DNA from: Collinsella sp.
GTDB taxonomy: Bacteria; Actinomycetota; Coriobacteriia; Coriobacteriales; Coriobacteriaceae
Direction: 5' to 3'
Assembly (NCBI GenBank): GCA_019414045.1
Contig: DXMW01000018.1
Coordinates: 17,726-81,725 of the forward strand
Length of the DNA stretch: 64,000 bases
Part shown: in pieces, positions 10,347-19,553 of the stretch
How positions within the stretch are numbered: position 1 is the first letter of the stretch
Layout of the letters: each line of letters opens with the position of its first letter
Translations under genes and position numbers: made by a program
Notes under the pieces: model-generated
Told to the model about the DNA's origin: nothing
The model's input: the letters and a program-made list of their open reading frames with translations, nothing else
Database searches by the model: none

Positions 10347-10382
10347 AACCACCACAAAGGTGCCTGTCCCCTTTGTGGTGGT
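10347..10382. repeat. Family A hairpin (ACCACCACAAAGG)
   Basis: Arms AACCACCACAAAGG and CCTTTGTGGTGGT enclose a TGCCTGTCCC-type loop. It lies between the two divergent membrane-protein genes, so it is probably transcribed in neither coding frame but may overlap their promoters. Confidence 0.8.
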
Positions 10383-10471
10383 GAGGAGCGCGCGGCTTCT
10401 TTTGGTAATAGTGCTGGCTGGCGATATCATTAGTGCAGGTAGCGAAGGTTTGCGTTGCGAGGTGCTTTGCT

Positions 10472-11143
10472 GTGAGAAGTCCTGCCCGTATTGGATTGAT
10501 TGTTTTGGCGCTTGCGATTGCCGTGGTTGGCATGGGCACTGTCGGCATGGCGTTTCTACCTGCTGCGGTGACGGAGCCGGTGGTCAAGCCTGTGACTCAA
10601 TCTGTCGAACTTCTGACCGGCGACGACAAGCCCGAGACCATTACCGTTGATTTTGATGAGCAACCGGCTGCGCTGGGCATTAGTAATTATCCGCGTATTC
10701 AGCTTGGGGCCATGCGCTATACCACGGATACAAGCCTGATCGATAGGGCGTCCGAGCTACTCAAGGGCAAAACATTTAAGCGTTGGTACGGATATGCGTC
10801 CTATCGGGCAAAAGCGAACGACATGGTTGGCGGATGCCACTCTTCCATCGAGCTGGACACTGCAAACGGCGCAAAGTTATGTGATGTCTCGTACGATCCG
10901 GGCTACGAGGGCAATGAGGGGCCGGGCATCTACATCATGGACGGCGATGTCGCCTATGTCATGGAGGGCGACCAGACCGAGCTCAACGATTTTATGGGTC
11001 AGTGTATCCAAGATGCCTATAAACAGACCTGCTTGCCTGACCCGCAGACTGCACGCGATAGTGGGTCTGCCCGTACATGGCTGTTCGAGGATGAGATGCC
11101 CTGGACCGTCGAATCGGGAAGTACGGGTTCGGCGAAGGAGTAG
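10472..11143 (+). CDS. Membrane-anchored protein of unknown function
   Basis: Not recognised. From the GTG at 10472 (VRSPARIGLIVLAL) it is 223 aa: an N-terminal hydrophobic helix (about residues 5-28), then an acidic extracytoplasmic domain with pairs of cysteines (GGCHSS, KLCDVS, GQCIQ, QTCLPD). GAGG lies 9 bases before this GTG; an earlier GTG at 10433 would add 13 residues. The body contains ITVDFDEQPAALG and a repeated acidic DGDVAYVMEGDQTE stretch but no known catalytic motif. It is probably secreted or surface-tethered and lies downstream of a divergent gene of similar layout. Family A hairpins flank it on both sides. Confidence 0.65.
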   Translation: MRSPARIGLIVLALAIAVVGMGTVGMAFLPAAVTEPVVKPVTQSVELLTGDDKPETITVDFDEQPAALGISNYPRIQLGAMRYTTDTSLIDRASELLKGKTFKRWYGYASYRAKANDMVGGCHSSIELDTANGAKLCDVSYDPGYEGNEGPGIYIMDGDVAYVMEGDQTELNDFMGQCIQDAYKQTCLPDPQTARDSGSARTWLFEDEMPWTVESGSTGSAKE

Positions 11144-11151
11144 AGACCGCG

Positions 11152-11184
11152 ACCACCACAAAGGTGCCTGTCCTCTTTGTGGTG
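11152..11184. repeat. Family A hairpin (ACCACCACAAAGG)
   Basis: Arms ACCACCACAAAG/CTTTGTGGTG with loop GTGCCTGTCCT. It starts 9 bp after the preceding stop codon and sits just before the clpB heat-shock promoter. Confidence 0.8.
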
Positions 11185-11210
11185 ATTCGCATGTCATGAG
11201 AGCACTCAGA

Positions 11211-11248
11211 AAATCTTATATATAGAGACTTAGATTTATGTATATAAT
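11211..11248 (+). promoter_or_regulatory. Heat-shock operator/promoter of clpB
   Basis: AAATCT-N15-AGATTT (11211-11237) is followed by TGTATATAAT, whose TATAAT at 11243-11248 is a good -10 box. The spacer shares TATAT and GACTT at the same positions with the dnaK site at 2080, so 34 bp align gap-free. This is a probable HspR regulon operator. Confidence 0.65.
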
Positions 11249-11326
11249 CGCGCAAAGCTGGCAACAATACTTCTCGAACAACGTGAAGCCGCCCCGTAGG
11301 GCGGCCGCCCCAAGAGAGGTGATTCC

Positions 11327-13954
11327 ATGAGAATCGATAAGCTAGCAATGACGTCGCGCGAGGCGTTGCAGACCGCCATGAGCACGGCTGCTGACGCGCA
11401 GGCCGGCGCGGTGGAGCCGATTCACCTGCTGTCCGCCCTGCTCGGTGCCGGCGAGCGCAATATCTCCGTGATCATCGAGCGTATCGGCGCCGACCCGGCC
11501 CAGCTCGCACGCTCCATGCAGGATGCCATCGACCGCGCGCCCAAGGTTTCGGGCGAGGGTCAGCAGATGGGCCTGTCTAACGAGCTCGTCCGCGTCATCG
11601 AAAAGGCCGAGAAGAAGGCCACCAAGATGGGCGACAGCTTTGTGGTGACCGAGCATCTGCTGATGGCGCTTGCCGAGGACAAGGGCGAGGCCGGCCGCGT
11701 TCTGCGCGATGCCGGCGTGACCAAGGAGCGCATCGAGCAGGTCTACGAGGAGCTACGTGGCGATGACCGCGTGACGTCTGCCGAGGACAAGACCCAGTTT
11801 GAGGTGCTGGAGCAGTACGGTCGCAACATCTGCGACCTCGCCCGCGCCGGCAAGCTCGACCCGGTCATCGGCCGTACCGACGAGATTCGCCGTACTATTC
11901 AGGTCCTGTCCCGTCGTACCAAGAACAACCCCGTGCTCATCGGCGAGCCGGGCGTCGGTAAAACTGCTATCGTCGAGGGCATCGCCCAGCGTATCGTGGC
12001 CGGCGACGTGCCGAGCACCCTGCGCGACCGCGACCTTATCGAGCTCGACATGAGCGCGCTGGTCGCCGGCGCCAAGTATCGCGGCGAGTTCGAGGACCGC
12101 TTGAAGGCCGTGCTCAAGGAAGTGCAAAAATCGGAAGGTAAGGTCATCCTGTTCATCGATGAGCTCCACACCATCGTGGGCGCGGGTGCCACCGAGGGCT
12201 CCATGGACGCCGGCAACATCCTCAAGCCTGCGCTCGCCCGTGGCGACCTGCATGCGATCGGCGCGACCACGCTCGACGAGTACCGTAAGTACATCGAGAA
12301 GGACGCGGCGCTCGCCCGTCGTTTCCAGACCGTTATGGTGAGCGAGCCTACCGTCGAGGATACCATCTCGATCCTGCGTGGCCTCAAGGAGAAGTACGAG
12401 ATCTTCCACGGCGTGCATATCACCGATAGCGCGCTCGTGGCCGCCGCCGACCTCTCCGATCGCTACATCGCTGACCGCTTCCTGCCCGACAAGGCCATCG
12501 ACCTGGTCGATGAGGCCGCAAGCCGCCTGCGCATGGAGCTCGACAGCATGCCGGTCGAGATCGACGCCACCACGCGTCAGCTCACCCAGCTGCAGATCGA
12601 GGAGCAGGCGCTCATGAAGGAGACCGATGACGCCTCCAAGGAGCGTCTGGAAGCCCTGCGCCAGGAGATTGCCGAGGTCCAGGAAAAGCTCAACGTGCAA
12701 AAGGCCGGCTGGCTCAACCAAAAGAACGCCATCGACCACGTGCAGGAGCTTAAGGGCCAGCTTGACGAGGCCAAGAGCGAAGAGGAGCGCGCGACGCGCA
12801 ACGGCGACCTGGGCCGTGCGTCCGAGCTGCGCTTCTCCGTGATTCCGGGCTTGCAGCAGCAGATTCAGGAGTCCGAGGCTGCGCTCGAGGCACAAAAGGA
12901 GCAGGACGGCGAGGGCCTCAACGAGCAGGTGACCTCCGACGAGATTGCCGAGGTCGTGAGTGCCTGGACCGGCGTGCCCGTGTCCAAGATGATGCAGGGC
13001 GAGCTCGACAAGCTCAAGGGCCTGGAGGGCGAGCTGCATAAGCGCGTCATCGGTCAGGACGAGGCCGTGTCCGCTGTGGCCGCGGCCGTGCGCCGTAGCC
13101 GTGCGGGCCTCTCCGATCCGGACAAGCCCATCGGCAGCTTCTTCTTCCTGGGCCCCACCGGCGTAGGCAAGACCGAGCTCGCCAAGGCGCTGGCCGAGTG
13201 CCTGTTCGATGACGAGCGCGCGCTCGTGCGTATCGACATGTCCGAGTATATGGAGAAGTTCAGCGTCCAGCGTCTGATCGGTGCGCCCCCGGGATACGTG
13301 GGTTACGACGAGGGCGGTCAACTGACCGAGGCCGTGCGCCGTCGTCCGTACTCCGTGATCTTGCTCGACGAGATGGAGAAGGCCCATCCGGATGTCTTTA
13401 ACGTGCTGTTGCAGGTGCTCGACGACGGCCGTCTGACCGATGGCCAGGGTCGCCAGGTGTCCTTCAAGAACACGATCATCATCATGACGTCCAACGTGGG
13501 CTCCAAGGCCATCGCCGAGCTTTCCGGCAAGGACGAGGAGGAGATGCGCCATCAGGTTGACGCGGCCATGGCTCAAACCTTCCGCCCCGAGTTCCTCAAC
13601 CGTATCGACGATATCGTGGTGTTCCATCCGCTCGGCATGGCGCAGATCGAGAAGATCGTCGACATCCAGCTCGCCGACGTCCGCGCACGCCTGGCCAACG
13701 AGCGCATGACGCTTGCCATCACCCCGGCGGCCAAGCAGATGCTCGCTGTGGGTGGCCTGGACCCCGTGTTCGGTGCCCGTCCGCTCAAGCGCCTGGTCCA
13801 GCGCGAGGTCGTGGACGCCATCGCCGCCGCTATCATCGACGGCACGGTGCGCGAGGGCGATCAGGTGACAGTCGATGTCGACAAGGACGGCGGCTTTACC
13901 GTCGTGTGCGACAATACGCCGTCTGCTACCTACGAGGTCCCCGACGCGCAGTAG
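11327..13954 (+). CDS. clpB: ATP-dependent disaggregase ClpB
   Basis: An 875-aa AAA+ unfoldase that, with DnaK/DnaJ/GrpE, dissolves protein aggregates. Domains in order: Clp N domain (1-145), first AAA with Walker A GEPGVGKT (about 205) and FIDELHTIVGAG, a ClpB-type middle coiled coil (about 400-530), second AAA with GPTGVGKTELAKALAE (about 608), and a C-terminal domain. There is no IGF/L loop for ClpP, consistent with ClpB rather than ClpA/C. The ribosome site is AAGAGAGGTG. It is monocistronic, with a strong terminator at 14001 and the shared heat-shock operator upstream. Confidence 0.97.
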   Translation: MRIDKLAMTSREALQTAMSTAADAQAGAVEPIHLLSALLGAGERNISVIIERIGADPAQLARSMQDAIDRAPKVSGEGQQMGLSNELVRVIEKAEKKATKMGDSFVVTEHLLMALAEDKGEAGRVLRDAGVTKERIEQVYEELRGDDRVTSAEDKTQFEVLEQYGRNICDLARAGKLDPVIGRTDEIRRTIQVLSRRTKNNPVLIGEPGVGKTAIVEGIAQRIVAGDVPSTLRDRDLIELDMSALVAGAKYRGEFEDRLKAVLKEVQKSEGKVILFIDELHTIVGAGATEGSMDAGNILKPALARGDLHAIGATTLDEYRKYIEKDAALARRFQTVMVSEPTVEDTISILRGLKEKYEIFHGVHITDSALVAAADLSDRYIADRFLPDKAIDLVDEAASRLRMELDSMPVEIDATTRQLTQLQIEEQALMKETDDASKERLEALRQEIAEVQEKLNVQKAGWLNQKNAIDHVQELKGQLDEAKSEEERATRNGDLGRASELRFSVIPGLQQQIQESEAALEAQKEQDGEGLNEQVTSDEIAEVVSAWTGVPVSKMMQGELDKLKGLEGELHKRVIGQDEAVSAVAAAVRRSRAGLSDPDKPIGSFFFLGPTGVGKTELAKALAECLFDDERALVRIDMSEYMEKFSVQRLIGAPPGYVGYDEGGQLTEAVRRRPYSVILLDEMEKAHPDVFNVLLQVLDDGRLTDGQGRQVSFKNTIIIMTSNVGSKAIAELSGKDEEEMRHQVDAAMAQTFRPEFLNRIDDIVVFHPLGMAQIEKIVDIQLADVRARLANERMTLAITPAAKQMLAVGGLDPVFGARPLKRLVQREVVDAIAAAIIDGTVREGDQVTVDVDKDGGFTVVCDNTPSATYEVPDAQ

Positions 13955-14000
13955 GTTTTTGGCGCATGCCTTACAATCTGCCTTTTGAGCCGAACGCCAA

Positions 14001-14035
14001 GGGCGGCGGATCCAATGGGGTCCGCCGCCCTTTTT
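14001..14035 (+). terminator. Rho-independent terminator of clpB
   Basis: Arms GGGCGGCGGA/TCCGCCGCCC with a short loop, then TTTTT, 46 bp after the clpB stop. Confidence 0.92.
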
Positions 14036-14087
14036 CGTGCGACAATCGATAATGTTGAACACGATTGCATGGCAAGGAGATATGCAG

Positions 14088-14294
14088 ATGATAGACAAGA
14101 ACAAGACGAATGCGCCGGTCGCCAACGCCGCGCCGGCCGCACCCAAGCCTGCACCCAAGCCTGCGCCTAAGCCGGCACCCAAGCCGCGCGACCCCTACAT
14201 CCGTGCCGAGAACGAGGATGACGACGGCTACGATCCTTATAGCGATCGTCGCCCCGAGCGCGAGCCCCTCTTCGAAGCCGACCCCTGGCGTTAA
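14088..14294 (+). CDS. Small proline-rich acidic protein, unknown function
   Basis: A 68-aa product starting MIDKNKTNAPVAN. AAGGAG lies 8 bases before this ATG; the ATG 6 bases earlier is too close to it. A PAPK repeat (about residues 19-31) leads into an acidic tail ending RREPLFEADPWR-like, with ENEDDDGYDPYSDRRPERE before it. No domain is recognised. It lies between the clpB terminator and a hairpin-led ATPase gene and seems monocistronic. The regular ribosome site and Pro/Ala codon usage typical of its neighbours favour a real gene. Confidence 0.6.
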   Translation: MIDKNKTNAPVANAAPAAPKPAPKPAPKPAPKPRDPYIRAENEDDDGYDPYSDRRPEREPLFEADPWR

Positions 14295-14433
14295 GTAGCT
14301 CATTTGGGACGGGGCTTTTTTAGCTACTTTGTTTTCGGCTAGAGGCGTTCATGCCTGCCCCCTCGGCCGCTCGATATCCTCCGGGAGGGGCCACTAATAG
14401 AAAACTTGCTTATCCATTAATCAAGATACGCAT

Positions 14434-14493
14434 AATCTTGCTCTCCTGCTAATCAAGAATCGTTATAATCTTGATTAGCAGGAGAGCAAGATT
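14434..14493. repeat. Perfect 25-bp inverted repeat before the ATPase gene
   Basis: Arms of 25 nt (14434-14458 and 14469-14493; left arm begins AATCTTGCTCTCCTGC) with a 10-nt loop. The right arm ends one base before GGAGA, the ribosome site of the next gene. A partial copy of the inner sequence (TTAATCAAGAT..AATCTTG) lies just upstream at about 14417. Confidence 0.85.
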
Positions 14494-14501
14494 GGAGAAT
14501 T

Positions 14502-15854
14502 ATGGCATTCAACGACTTGGTGGCTCAAAAAATAAAGGACTTTGAGCAACAGGGGATTCCGCAGGTCTTTGAGCGCGACCTTGATCTGGGCAACCCGCAG
14601 GAGCCAAAGCGCGACAACATCGTATATGTGATTGTGGGCGCCCGTCGTTGTGGAAAGACGTATCGCCTGTATCAGGAGATGCGGCGGCTTCAGGGCCAAG
14701 GCGTCGAGCTTGACCGGATGCTATATTTCAATTTTGAGGATGAGCGCTTGCGTCCGTATGAGCCATCGCTACTAGCGGACGTGCTCGATACATTCTATGC
14801 ACTATATCCTGCTGCTCGAGGCGAGGGCGCCTACCTTTTCTTTGACGAGATCCAGGAAATACCCGAATGGAGTGCGTTTCTGCGACGCGTGGTCGATACG
14901 GAGAAGGCGACCGTTTACGTGACGGGATCTTCTTCTAAGATGCTGTCCTCAGAACTTAAGAGCGAGTTCAGGGGCCGTTCTCTTGTGCGAGAGCTTTTTC
15001 CGTTGAGTTTTTCGGAATACGTCCGATATAAGACGGGGGGCGTTCCTGAGTCGAACGCGCCCTTCTCCTCAAGCGCTGCAGCGTTGCTCCGACACCATCT
15101 GGTCGGATATCTCGAGCGAGGGGGATTCATCGCGACACTTGAGCAGACGCCCGCAGACGCGATTCAGCTGCTACAGGAATATGCGTCGCGAACGGTCGCC
15201 ATGGACGTCGTTGAACGTTACGACGTCAAGAACCCCCGTTTGGCCTCGCTGTTTCTGGCGCGGTGCATGGCATCTTCGGGACGAGAGCTGTCAGTGAACA
15301 AAGTGTACAACGAGTTCAAGAGCAGACAGATATCCGTCAGTCGAAATACGCTCAGCGACTTACTTGAGTATTACGAGGACGCCTACCTGCTGTTTTCGGT
15401 GCCGGAGTTCACGCGTTCGCTTGCAAATAATACGCGGTCTGCGTCTAAGGTCTACGCCGTCGATCCTGCGATGTTCGGAGCGTTCTCCCCCGCATCGGCA
15501 TTGGATCATGGTCAGAGGCTCGAGACCGCGGTGTTCAATGCGCTCAGAAGAAGGGCCCCCGCCGTGCGGCCCGGTTCGGTTTGCCGCCTGCTGATTAAAG
15601 ATAAGAATAAAAGCCATGAGGTGGACTTTGTGGCTGGGGATGCACTGCTCATGCAGGCTTACGGCCTGATTCAGGTAAGTGTGGATATGACAAGCGAGAA
15701 AACGCGCGAGCGCGAAATTGCCGCGCTCGATGCCGCGATGGCCCAGTTTGATCTTGGCGAGTCGGTAATCGTTACCATGGATGAGCAGGCCGATATTCCA
15801 TGCAAACACGGCGTGGTACATGCTGTGCCCGCATGGAAGTGGCTCCTTTCCTAA
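14502..15854 (+). CDS. AAA ATPase with DUF4143-type C-terminal domain
   Basis: A 450-aa protein of the AAA_14/DUF4143 group. Walker A is GARRCGKTYRL (about residues 46-56), Walker B YLFFDEIQEIPEW (about 110), with sensor VTGSSSKML. The C-terminal part (about 220-420) contains the HEVDFVAGD motif, a nuclease-like PD-(D/E)xK trace seen in this family. These proteins are common, often strain-variable and of unresolved function; toxin-antitoxin or defence roles have been proposed but not proven. It is monocistronic. Translation starts right after a 25-bp inverted repeat that could regulate it in cis. Confidence 0.85.
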   Translation: MAFNDLVAQKIKDFEQQGIPQVFERDLDLGNPQEPKRDNIVYVIVGARRCGKTYRLYQEMRRLQGQGVELDRMLYFNFEDERLRPYEPSLLADVLDTFYALYPAARGEGAYLFFDEIQEIPEWSAFLRRVVDTEKATVYVTGSSSKMLSSELKSEFRGRSLVRELFPLSFSEYVRYKTGGVPESNAPFSSSAAALLRHHLVGYLERGGFIATLEQTPADAIQLLQEYASRTVAMDVVERYDVKNPRLASLFLARCMASSGRELSVNKVYNEFKSRQISVSRNTLSDLLEYYEDAYLLFSVPEFTRSLANNTRSASKVYAVDPAMFGAFSPASALDHGQRLETAVFNALRRRAPAVRPGSVCRLLIKDKNKSHEVDFVAGDALLMQAYGLIQVSVDMTSEKTREREIAALDAAMAQFDLGESVIVTMDEQADIPCKHGVVHAVPAWKWLLS

Positions 15855-15898
15855 TCGTCTATGGATTTGCGAGGCCAGGACTCAGGTGTCATGGTCCG

Positions 15899-17386
15899 CT
15901 AGTCCTGGGCCTTGATGCTCGGCAGGAGAATCTGGGCGAGGTAGTCGGTCTCGAGTTTGGTCGCGGCGTCTGCCTTGCCGTCTTTGCCGACCAGTACGTT
16001 CTTGATCTGGCTATAGGTGTAGCGGTTACCGGTCGTGAGCTCGACAAGCTCAATGGCCGTGTCCATGGGGTAGGTTGACACGGGATTCTGCGTCCGTCCG
16101 TTGATGGTCTGGGGCACCACGTACGGATAGACGGGGCCGCTGGCGTAGACGGTATAACCGTTGCCTAGATTGGCCGCACCCAAAACCGTATCGCCCTCAT
16201 CGGGCGTAAAGCTCTCGCCCTCGCGCACCGCGACGAGCGTCACAATCGGCGTATCGCTGTCGCCGGCAAGATAGATGCATAGCGTGCTGCCATTTTGCCA
16301 AGTCTCGACCTTGCCGTACCATTCGACGGGGATATCGAGCTGGTAGAGGTCGGTTGCCTTGTGACGGGCGTCGGCATCACGGGCTGCCTGTGCCTTTTGC
16401 GCGCTCACGGCATTGACGGCGGCGTCGCGCCGCGCGGTTGCCGCCTGCTGGAGCACCTTGGCGGTGGCGGCGGAGCTCGCGCCGCCTTCCTCGGCATACT
16501 TGGCGGCGGCGTCGATCTGGTCGTTGGTTACCGTGTCGGCCGAAGGCACCTTGAGTTTAAAGGCAGCCTGGGCACTTAAATCCTGTCCATCGCTCTTAAC
16601 GGTGACCTGCGTCTTGGTGGTCGGGACGGTATAGATGGTGCCGTCGGCCGCGATGGGGGAGGCAGCGATGGAGAACGTGTAATCGCCGGGCAGCAGTTTG
16701 ATGCCGCGGCCGTGCTCGTCAACGTAGAGCGTTTCGCTCACAGAAGAGCCGTCGGAGTCCTGGCCACTCACCTGCACGGGGATCTTTGAGCCGGTGGAGC
16801 AGTCGAGTCCCGCGGCATGTACGCCAATTTGCACCGACATCATGGTATGGGCGTTTGCGGCAACTACGGCGGCCTGCTCTTGCTGGTATCCGTTCCAAGC
16901 CGCATAGCCCGCGCCGCCGGCGACGAGCGCGACGGCCACGACACCGGCGACCATCAGATTGCGGCGCTTGGGCGACATCTTACGATGACGAACCTCGGCT
17001 TCGTGTGCCGAGGGAGCGGACGGCAGGGGAATATCTCCCATGGCGATGGTCTCGTCGACGACTGGCGCAGAGCCCAAGCCGGGGAGCTCGCGGGTGAGCG
17101 ATTCGTCGACGGGCAAGTCGCCAAGCAGGGAGGTCTCATCTCCCGCGTTGGGTTCCGGTTGGCCATTGCCCTCGTCATCGCCTTTTTCGACATCGGCTTC
17201 ATCGCGAGCATCCTCGACGTCGTCGCCCGTATCCGGTATGCCATCGCCCGCCGCGTCCTGCATGTCGACGATTGTCTCGTCAAACGCAACTTCGTCCAGC
17301 GAAAACCGGTCTAGGCTCTCCAAGGCCTCGGCGCACGCCGCTGCATCTTGGGCCGCGTCCTCTTGGCCCCTCGTCTCATTCTCCAT
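15899..17386 (-). CDS. Single-pass membrane protein with long acidic cytoplasmic tail
   Basis: Not recognised. The 495-aa protein has a very acidic, Asp/Glu-rich N-terminal region (1-135), basic RHRKMSPKRRN, one transmembrane helix (about 143-168, VAGVVAVALVAGGAGYAAW), and an extracytoplasmic domain. A Gly/Asp-rich beta-like segment (VYVDEHGRGIKLLPGDYTF) and an Ala-rich helix (about 285-340) come before the C-terminal domain. The layout recalls Coriobacteriia surface-sensing or cell-envelope proteins, but no function can be assigned. It is convergent with the ATPase gene. Confidence 0.75.
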   Translation of the reverse strand: MENETRGQEDAAQDAAACAEALESLDRFSLDEVAFDETIVDMQDAAGDGIPDTGDDVEDARDEADVEKGDDEGNGQPEPNAGDETSLLGDLPVDESLTRELPGLGSAPVVDETIAMGDIPLPSAPSAHEAEVRHRKMSPKRRNLMVAGVVAVALVAGGAGYAAWNGYQQEQAAVVAANAHTMMSVQIGVHAAGLDCSTGSKIPVQVSGQDSDGSSVSETLYVDEHGRGIKLLPGDYTFSIAASPIAADGTIYTVPTTKTQVTVKSDGQDLSAQAAFKLKVPSADTVTNDQIDAAAKYAEEGGASSAATAKVLQQAATARRDAAVNAVSAQKAQAARDADARHKATDLYQLDIPVEWYGKVETWQNGSTLCIYLAGDSDTPIVTLVAVREGESFTPDEGDTVLGAANLGNGYTVYASGPVYPYVVPQTINGRTQNPVSTYPMDTAIELVELTTGNRYTYSQIKNVLVGKDGKADAATKLETDYLAQILLPSIKAQD

Positions 17387-17518
17387 ATATCCCCCAAGCT
17401 CAATATCGGGACAACAATGTACCCAAAATTAAGGTCACATAGAGCTGGCGTGCAGTCGGAAATTCGATTTTATCTGCGCGATACATTGTGAATATGTGCA
17501 TGAATGCACGCGCGACAG

Positions 17519-17560
17519 CAAAAAGCCCCCGGAAAGCAAACGAATTGCTTTCCGGGGGCT
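17519..17560 (-). terminator. Rho-independent terminator (minus strand)
   Basis: Perfect 16-bp arms AGCCCCCGGAAAGCAA/TTGCTTTCCGGGGGCT, followed on the minus strand by a T run. It ends the tetR-membrane-protein operon transcribed leftwards. Confidence 0.92.
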
Positions 17561-17628
17561 GCGCATAACGCGAGATTACGGAGCCAAAGAGACGCGCCTA
17601 CATCCAAATGCGGACGGCAGCGAGCGCG

Positions 17629-18636
17629 TTACTCGGCGTGTGCGTAATCCACCTTGGCGCGGCGAGCGGTAGCCTTCTCCCAATCGCTGGTGCCCTCAAA
17701 GACATCCTGCTTGTAGGGATTGCGGCCGAGCTTTTTGGCGCGGTAGGCGATGTAGATGATCGCGGCGACGTTGGCGATCAGTGCGGCGATCGAGACCGCG
17801 GTAGCGGCGCCGGGGTCGAGCGTGGAGTGGGTCACAAAGACGGACTCCTCCTGGAAGTACGGGAACACCTGGGCGAACATGCACCAAATGGCCAGCGTAA
17901 AGGCGCGGTTCTGGATCCAGCCGCCCTTGTTCCAGATAAAGGCGGCGACGGTGGGCGCCAACAGCAGCGCAAAGCCGCAGAACCAGGAATGGGTGGGCAG
18001 GCAGTTGTAGGTGTAGCAGAAGTTCCAGATGTCGTAGGCGATGATGTAGACCCAGGTCATGTCGGGCCACAGCATGTCGGTTTGATCCTCGGAGGCGTAG
18101 ACGCTCCACCAACCGGTCATGCAGAAGATGTTGATGATACCGGCGATGCCGTTGAACACGTTGTTCCAGCCGGCCAGCTGCGTAGCACCTTCGGAGGTGA
18201 CCCAAGTGGACTGGCCCAGGACAAAGAAGTGGTAGGCGCTCTCGAAGTCGGACACGACGGCAATCATGATGTTGATGGCGACGATCACAAACGGCCACGC
18301 ACGGAACCAATGCGCCTTGCCGATCTTTCCCCACTGGTACTTAATGGCAATGAAGCCCCAGCAACCGGCCAGCGCCGCGTATACCTTGGCGTAGTGGAAC
18401 CAGCTGTTCTGGTACACATGGGTGGGGTTGGTGAGTGCCCACTCGGCACCCTGCGAAACGCCGATGGCGATGGCGACGCAGTAGATGGTCATGGCCAGCG
18501 GAGCCACGCCAAAGATGATTGCCGCGCCCAGCTTGGTGCGGCGGCCGACCTCGTTGAGCACGATGAGACCAATAAAGACCATGGCCCAGCCGGCCCAGTG
18601 GATAAGGGTATCGCTACCCCAAATATCGAACAGCAT
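17629..18636 (-). CDS. Multi-pass membrane protein, DUF5692-like
   Basis: A 335-aa protein with about 8-9 hydrophobic helices, many Trp and aromatic residues (WNFCYTYNCLPTHSWFC) and a basic C-terminal tail. From memory it resembles the DUF5692 family of anaerobic actinobacteria and clostridia; no function is established. AAAGGAG stands 6 bases before the ATG. It lies 63 bp downstream of tetR on the same strand, with a small hairpin (18655-18682, arms GCCCGCG/CGCGGGC) between them, and so is a likely target of that regulator. A strong terminator follows. Confidence 0.75.
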   Translation of the reverse strand: MLFDIWGSDTLIHWAGWAMVFIGLIVLNEVGRRTKLGAAIIFGVAPLAMTIYCVAIAIGVSQGAEWALTNPTHVYQNSWFHYAKVYAALAGCWGFIAIKYQWGKIGKAHWFRAWPFVIVAINIMIAVVSDFESAYHFFVLGQSTWVTSEGATQLAGWNNVFNGIAGIINIFCMTGWWSVYASEDQTDMLWPDMTWVYIIAYDIWNFCYTYNCLPTHSWFCGFALLLAPTVAAFIWNKGGWIQNRAFTLAIWCMFAQVFPYFQEESVFVTHSTLDPGAATAVSIAALIANVAAIIYIAYRAKKLGRNPYKQDVFEGTSDWEKATARRAKVDYAHAE

Positions 18637-18699
18637 GCTGCTCTCCTTTCACACGCCCGCGGCTCCTCTTCTGATCGCGGGCAGTTTGGCCAAATGTCG

Positions 18700-19362
18700 T
18701 CAGTTCTGGGGCATGCGCTCCGGATACTTGGCGGTATAGCCCTCGATGTGGAGCGTCGAGGCGATGATTTCCTTGACCGTCTCGTCGGGCACATCGGGGT
18801 GCGTGCGGATATACATCAACAACCCCATGATGAGGGTGTAGAACGTCTCGTAGACGTGGTCGATGCGTAGCTCATGATGGGCGACAAAGTCCACCACGGT
18901 GGTGTCGCAGATATACTGCGCCACGCGCTGAACCACGTTGTGCAAAAAGCCGCCGTAGAGTGCGCCGCTGCTTGAGGTGAGCGTACTCGGCAGCTCGTGT
19001 CCGCTGGCGACCAGGCGCTTAAAGAGCGGGGCGACGGTGTCGAGCGCGCCCTCGATATCGCCGACGGTGCGGTTGGCATTCCACTGCTCGAGCTCGGAGA
19101 TAAAACCGTCGATCGCCTCGTCCATAACGGCGGTGACAGCGGCGTCCATATCGGCAAAATAGTGGTAGAACAATGAACGCGTGCAGCCGGCTCGCTTGGT
19201 CACGGCCGATACCGATAGGTGGGACACGCCCAGCTCAGAGCTTACGGTGCGCACGGCATCGAGGATCTCGCGCCGGCGTTCGTCGCCCGTCAGGCGCTTT
19301 GCCGCGCTATCGGATGCGGGAACGGCATCGACCACAGAGGTATCTGCTGTGTTGCTGCCCAT
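18700..19362 (-). CDS. TetR-family transcriptional regulator
   Basis: A 220-aa protein. After a 20-residue variable start, the TetR helix-turn-helix spans about 28-75 (RREILDAVRTVSSELGVSHL, then SVSAVTKRAGCTRSLFYHYF). The C-terminal ligand/dimer domain is helical and unassigned. It is divergent from the large Fe-S flavoprotein at 19554 and heads the operon with the DUF5692-like protein. Two TTGAC-N5-GTCAA palindromes lie in the shared intergenic region, so it probably controls both directions. Confidence 0.92.
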   Translation of the reverse strand: MGSNTADTSVVDAVPASDSAAKRLTGDERRREILDAVRTVSSELGVSHLSVSAVTKRAGCTRSLFYHYFADMDAAVTAVMDEAIDGFISELEQWNANRTVGDIEGALDTVAPLFKRLVASGHELPSTLTSSSGALYGGFLHNVVQRVAQYICDTTVVDFVAHHELRIDHVYETFYTLIMGLLMYIRTHPDVPDETVKEIIASTLHIEGYTAKYPERMPQN

Positions 19363-19420
19363 GTTTTGCCGCCTTTCATCCTCTTTTGCCTGACCGTTCG
19401 CCTAACAGTCTTGAATATTG

Positions 19421-19458
19421 TTGACAGTTCGTCAATACTATTTTTGACACAATGTCAA
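19421..19458. promoter_or_regulatory. Twin TetR-type operators
   Basis: Two 15-bp palindromes with the same arms and spacing, TTGACAGTTCGTCAA (19421-19435) and TTGACACAATGTCAA (19444-19458), lie 23 bp centre to centre in the tetR/oxidoreductase divergent promoter region. The TTGACA of each could also serve as a -35 box, so binding would block RNA polymerase. Confidence 0.75.
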
Positions 19459-19553
19459 CTAATGGCGGGTGAACGGCATGGGGGGCATGCCCGGCCTGCA
19501 AAAAAAGAGGGGCGCCGCGGTCCCGCCGGGCTGTGGCAAGAGAAGGGACAACC

